Below are positions 63,401-64,000 of a DNA stretch of 64,000 bases, in pieces. The DNA comes from Rhodeus uyekii. Lineage: Eukaryota > Chordata > Actinopteri > Cypriniformes > Acheilognathidae. Under the pieces are notes generated by a model. That model was not told where the DNA came from. It saw nothing but the letters and a program-made list of their open reading frames with translations, and made no database searches. The stretch spans positions 1-64,000 of the forward strand of contig JAWRVZ010000619.1 in NCBI GenBank assembly GCA_037043235.1. The letters run 5' to 3'. Position numbers and translations under genes: made by a program. The first letter of the stretch is position 1. Each line of letters begins with the position of its first letter.

Positions 63401-64000
63401 CAAAAGTTCTTTTTTTATTAGACATTTTTATGATTTGATTATTAGCCTTTCGTCAACTCACAAAGGACACGAGAATCGACACGTACACACAAATATTCAA
63501 TAAAATGTTTTAATATATTGCACTATTTTTATCAATATGTCTCAGAATTGAAATATATTTATTAATAAGATTTAGTTTGAGTATTTTTCACTGATCTTTA
63601 CATTATAGCGATAGTTTAGTTTTTTCATCTCATCCTCAGGTCCTTCCAAAACATTATTTTTTTCAATGCTCACTCTGGCAGAAATCCAACTTTATTAATA
63701 AAATGTTTTCCCTTTTTTCTAAAAAGAGATATTTTTAGGAAATGTCTTAAAAAATGATATAGTTTATGTTCCACTGAAGAAAGGAAGTAATACAGCCTTG
63801 GAACCACATAAATAATGTGTGAATAAATGATGACAGAATGATGGTATTTGGATATGACGTGTGTTTTGGATCTTATGGTTTATTTTTGTTGATATTATCA
63901 TTATATGTATTGTGCAAAAGTTGAGTTTTTCATGTCTGTTTTCGGTCAGGTGCCAAACCCACCCATCAGTTCCTCTCACACCACACTCTGATCAACACCG
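48839..64000 (+). CDS. dnai3: Dynein axonemal intermediate chain 3 (WDR63), 18 exons, 3' end off window
   Basis: DNAI3 is the WD-repeat intermediate chain of the inner-arm I1/f dynein of motile cilia and sperm tails (IC140-like). Exons: 48839-48899, 49016-49069, 52663-52847, 52932-53036, 53421-53558, 53664-53863, 53938-54054, 54120-54310, 54585-54709, 54790-54879, 58996-59076, 60090-60221, 60308-60381, 60458-60611, 61029-61113, 62614-62738, 62925-62988, 63950-64000. Phases agree throughout, giving about 677 codons; human has about 891. Marks in order: MPPKRAESRVSS (basic start), HPDYIFPLVLTSATQELFGC from 40, an acidic stretch at 136-150, SLGSEREIEEESVTES, KEYQSF, WD-type blocks FILFWSFSDP, SSDPNIIAGGCMNGQ, ITDIQWLP, LFWDLRPP, and DGELVYTDWKMEKD. 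The first intron after the ATG is GT-AG and the second is GC-AG. A tiny upstream frame starts at the ATG near 48819. The last exon is cut by the window edge. Confidence 0.95.
49070..50124 (+). other. Start of dnai3 intron 2, unique sequence
   Basis: The intron opens with GCAAGT at 49070, a non-canonical GC donor. The following kilobase is unremarkable mixed-composition sequence. I see no second gene, RNA or clear mobile element in it. Confidence 0.5.
50125..51245. repeat. 43-bp minisatellite in dnai3 intron 2
   Basis: Units of 43 bp built from gcaactgcatagcaaccccc, tggcaaccacccacaacaaa and ctt. They are regular from about 50160 to 50580 and then increasingly diverged to 51245. The repeated Cys/Gly/Trp-rich - strand frames are artefacts of a 43-bp period (1 mod 3). 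Confidence 0.93.
51246..51833. other. dnai3 intron 2, unique sequence
   Basis: About 590 bp between two repeat blocks. No feature recognised. Confidence 0.4.
51834..52625. mobile_element. TIR element (copy 2) expanded by an internal 16-bp minisatellite
   Basis: Left end cagtaataccttgagatacg and right end ctcgtatctcaaggcattactg less its first two bases are inverted copies of one another. TA follows on the right (52626-52627). The left flank reads TG. The left 110 bp match the 23305-23788 element (gcataatc, then aggacgagctcgtaact). From about 51946 to 52616 some 42 units of 16 bp follow, cgctcgtatctcagga with variants gtcagga, ctctgga and ctcagaa. The three 236-280 aa frames are repeat artefacts. 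Confidence 0.88.
53041..53390. repeat. (GGAT)n-type minisatellite in dnai3 intron 4
   Basis: Interleaved ggatggatggatgggtagac-like units with ggctggat variants, 350 bp long. It starts 4 bp after the exon 4 end, so it directly abuts the donor gtgaga. The Pro/Ser/Ile/His-rich - strand frame is an artefact. Confidence 0.95.
54448..54582. repeat. (TG)n microsatellite in dnai3 intron 8
   Basis: Near-continuous TG dinucleotides with a few interruptions, ending a few bases before the acceptor at 54584. Transcribed as a UG-rich tract. Confidence 0.93.
55139..58416 (-). mobile_element. L2-clade LINE, about 3.3 kb, antisense in dnai3 intron 10
   Basis: On the - strand the element runs from endonuclease to reverse transcriptase. 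Its 3' tail ends tgccttgccttgcc-like, next to gtgctatacaaataaacttg, typical of fish L2. The 6-bp sequence gcatta flanks it at 55133-55138 and 58417-58422, a probable target-site duplication. The 5' end begins close to the endonuclease start, so the copy is nearly full length for ORF2. Confidence 0.9.
55306..58298 (-). pseudogene. L2 ORF2 (endonuclease + reverse transcriptase), one frameshift
   Basis: First frame 58298-56628: an APE-type endonuclease with ALLNIRSLKNKS, FLNETWLE, IAGDFNIHIE, HTLDLIISKG and VALSDHF, followed by a linker. Second frame 56631-55306: reverse transcriptase with LSNYRPISNLPFIGKI, LLDLSAAFDTVDH (motif A), GVPQGSILAPLLFNLYM (motif B) and YADDTQIY (catalytic YADD), then the C-terminal domain to FAYAFAD-like residues at the stop. 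The frames join between AVVK and LSNYRP, where about ten residues usual in L2 are missing. A roughly 29-bp deletion therefore explains the shift. Catalytic residues remain in both halves, so the copy is fairly young but not able to make one protein. Confidence 0.92.
58500..58870 (+). repeat. Uncharacterised interspersed repeat, copy in dnai3
   Basis: Reverse-complement partner of 43195-43510 (shared gaagaaaccgctcagtaaaa and tcctgcagaatatagtcag). It lies in dnai3 intron 10 just before exon 11. Confidence 0.75.
59330..60055. mobile_element. Third copy of the element at 39764, interrupted
   Basis: The left part, about 59330-59480, holds ttcacagtgcattaaagtgt. The right part, about 59940-60055, holds atgttaacaaatcaaatctc. 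Another repeat (59583-59932) sits between them, so that repeat inserted later. In dnai3 intron 11. Confidence 0.5.
59583..59932 (+). repeat. Interspersed repeat, copy A (inverted partner at 61747)
   Basis: Starts cttccccgactccctctgtt and ends ccaccggtggcgctataaca. Its reverse complement recurs at 61747-62376. Copy A lacks about 270 bp present in copy B, between gagctcatctg and cagttccactg. In dnai3 intron 11. Confidence 0.85.
61340..61680. other. AT-rich low-complexity sequence in dnai3 intron 15
   Basis: A-rich stretch with repeated aaaataaaa-type phrases. A similar stretch lies at 63160-63300. No feature otherwise. Confidence 0.6.
61747..62376 (-). repeat. Interspersed repeat, copy B (longer, inverted relative to copy A)
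   Basis: Begins aactcttgttatagcgccac and ends ctttcatagagaacagggag plus tcggggaag. Matches copy A in reverse orientation, with extra internal sequence at about 61812-62085. In dnai3 intron 15. Confidence 0.85.
62450..62549 (-). mobile_element. HE1/DANA-like SINE fragment
   Basis: catttacattcatggattta with tcagacgcttttatcattgc resembles the SINE core, followed by acacattgacattctaatca and acccatgaccttgatgttgc of the tRNA-like head. The B box is deleted. In dnai3 intron 15, shortly before exon 16. Confidence 0.7.
62989..63949. other. dnai3 intron 17, AT-rich
   Basis: AT-rich intron with homopolymer runs (for example T and A tracts near 63340). Apart from the direct repeat at 63064 nothing is recognised. 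Confidence 0.5.
63064..63076 (+). promoter_or_regulatory. Perfect DR1 nuclear-receptor half-site pair (candidate)
   Basis: AGGTCAAAGGTCA is an exact DR1 (two AGGTCA with one spacer base), the class bound by HNF4, RXR and PPAR dimers. It sits within a slightly longer aaaggtc repeat deep in a dnai3 intron. Function is unproven. Confidence 0.3.

Overview
The window is teleost DNA, most likely from a cyprinid-type fish. It holds spliced vertebrate genes with short exons and GT-AG introns, many CA/TG microsatellites, and repeat families typical of carps and zebrafish: a 5S-rRNA-derived SINE, tRNA-derived HE1/DANA-like SINEs, an L2 LINE, a Tc1 element and several TIR elements. I had no search tools. 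Gene names come from recognising the spliced protein against well-known vertebrate families, and exon ends from splice signals plus reading phase.

Layout: (1) 1-20950 is one uninterrupted 34-bp minisatellite of about 610 units that continues off the left edge. It lies inside an intron of abcg2 and stops 27 bp before an exon. (2) 20978-24017 carries the last five exons of an abcg2 paralogue on the + strand. (3) 24425-35447 is an intergenic (CATT/CATA/CACA)n simple-repeat tract, broken by a 5S-derived SINE, a TIR element, a Tc1 element with a broken transposase, and a short retroelement tail. (4) 36000-46699 on the - strand is a complete mcoln3 gene (TRPML3 channel, 13 coding exons, 551 aa). 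One intron holds about 30 copies of a 61-bp unit, each with a CCAAT box and a GC box. (5) 47660-47930 is a compact head-to-head promoter region. (6) 48839-64000 on the + strand is dnai3 (wdr63, axonemal dynein intermediate chain), 18 exons and about 677 codons, running off the right edge.

The mcoln3/dnai3 head-to-head pair matches the MCOLN3-WDR63 neighbourhood in human and supports both names. abcg2 and mcoln3 are convergent. The genes share no evident pathway: a drug/urate-type efflux transporter, an endolysosomal cation channel and a ciliary motor subunit.

No unknown multi-gene system is visible. The unusual content is repeat biology: the 21-kb array whose last unit may supply a splice branch site, the CCAAT/GC-box array inside mcoln3, a TIR element whose end has grown into a 16-bp minisatellite, an 80-bp TIR element split by an L2 with a target-site duplication, and inverted repeats bracketing four dnai3 exons. 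The long open frames across the arrays are consequences of repeat period, not genes.
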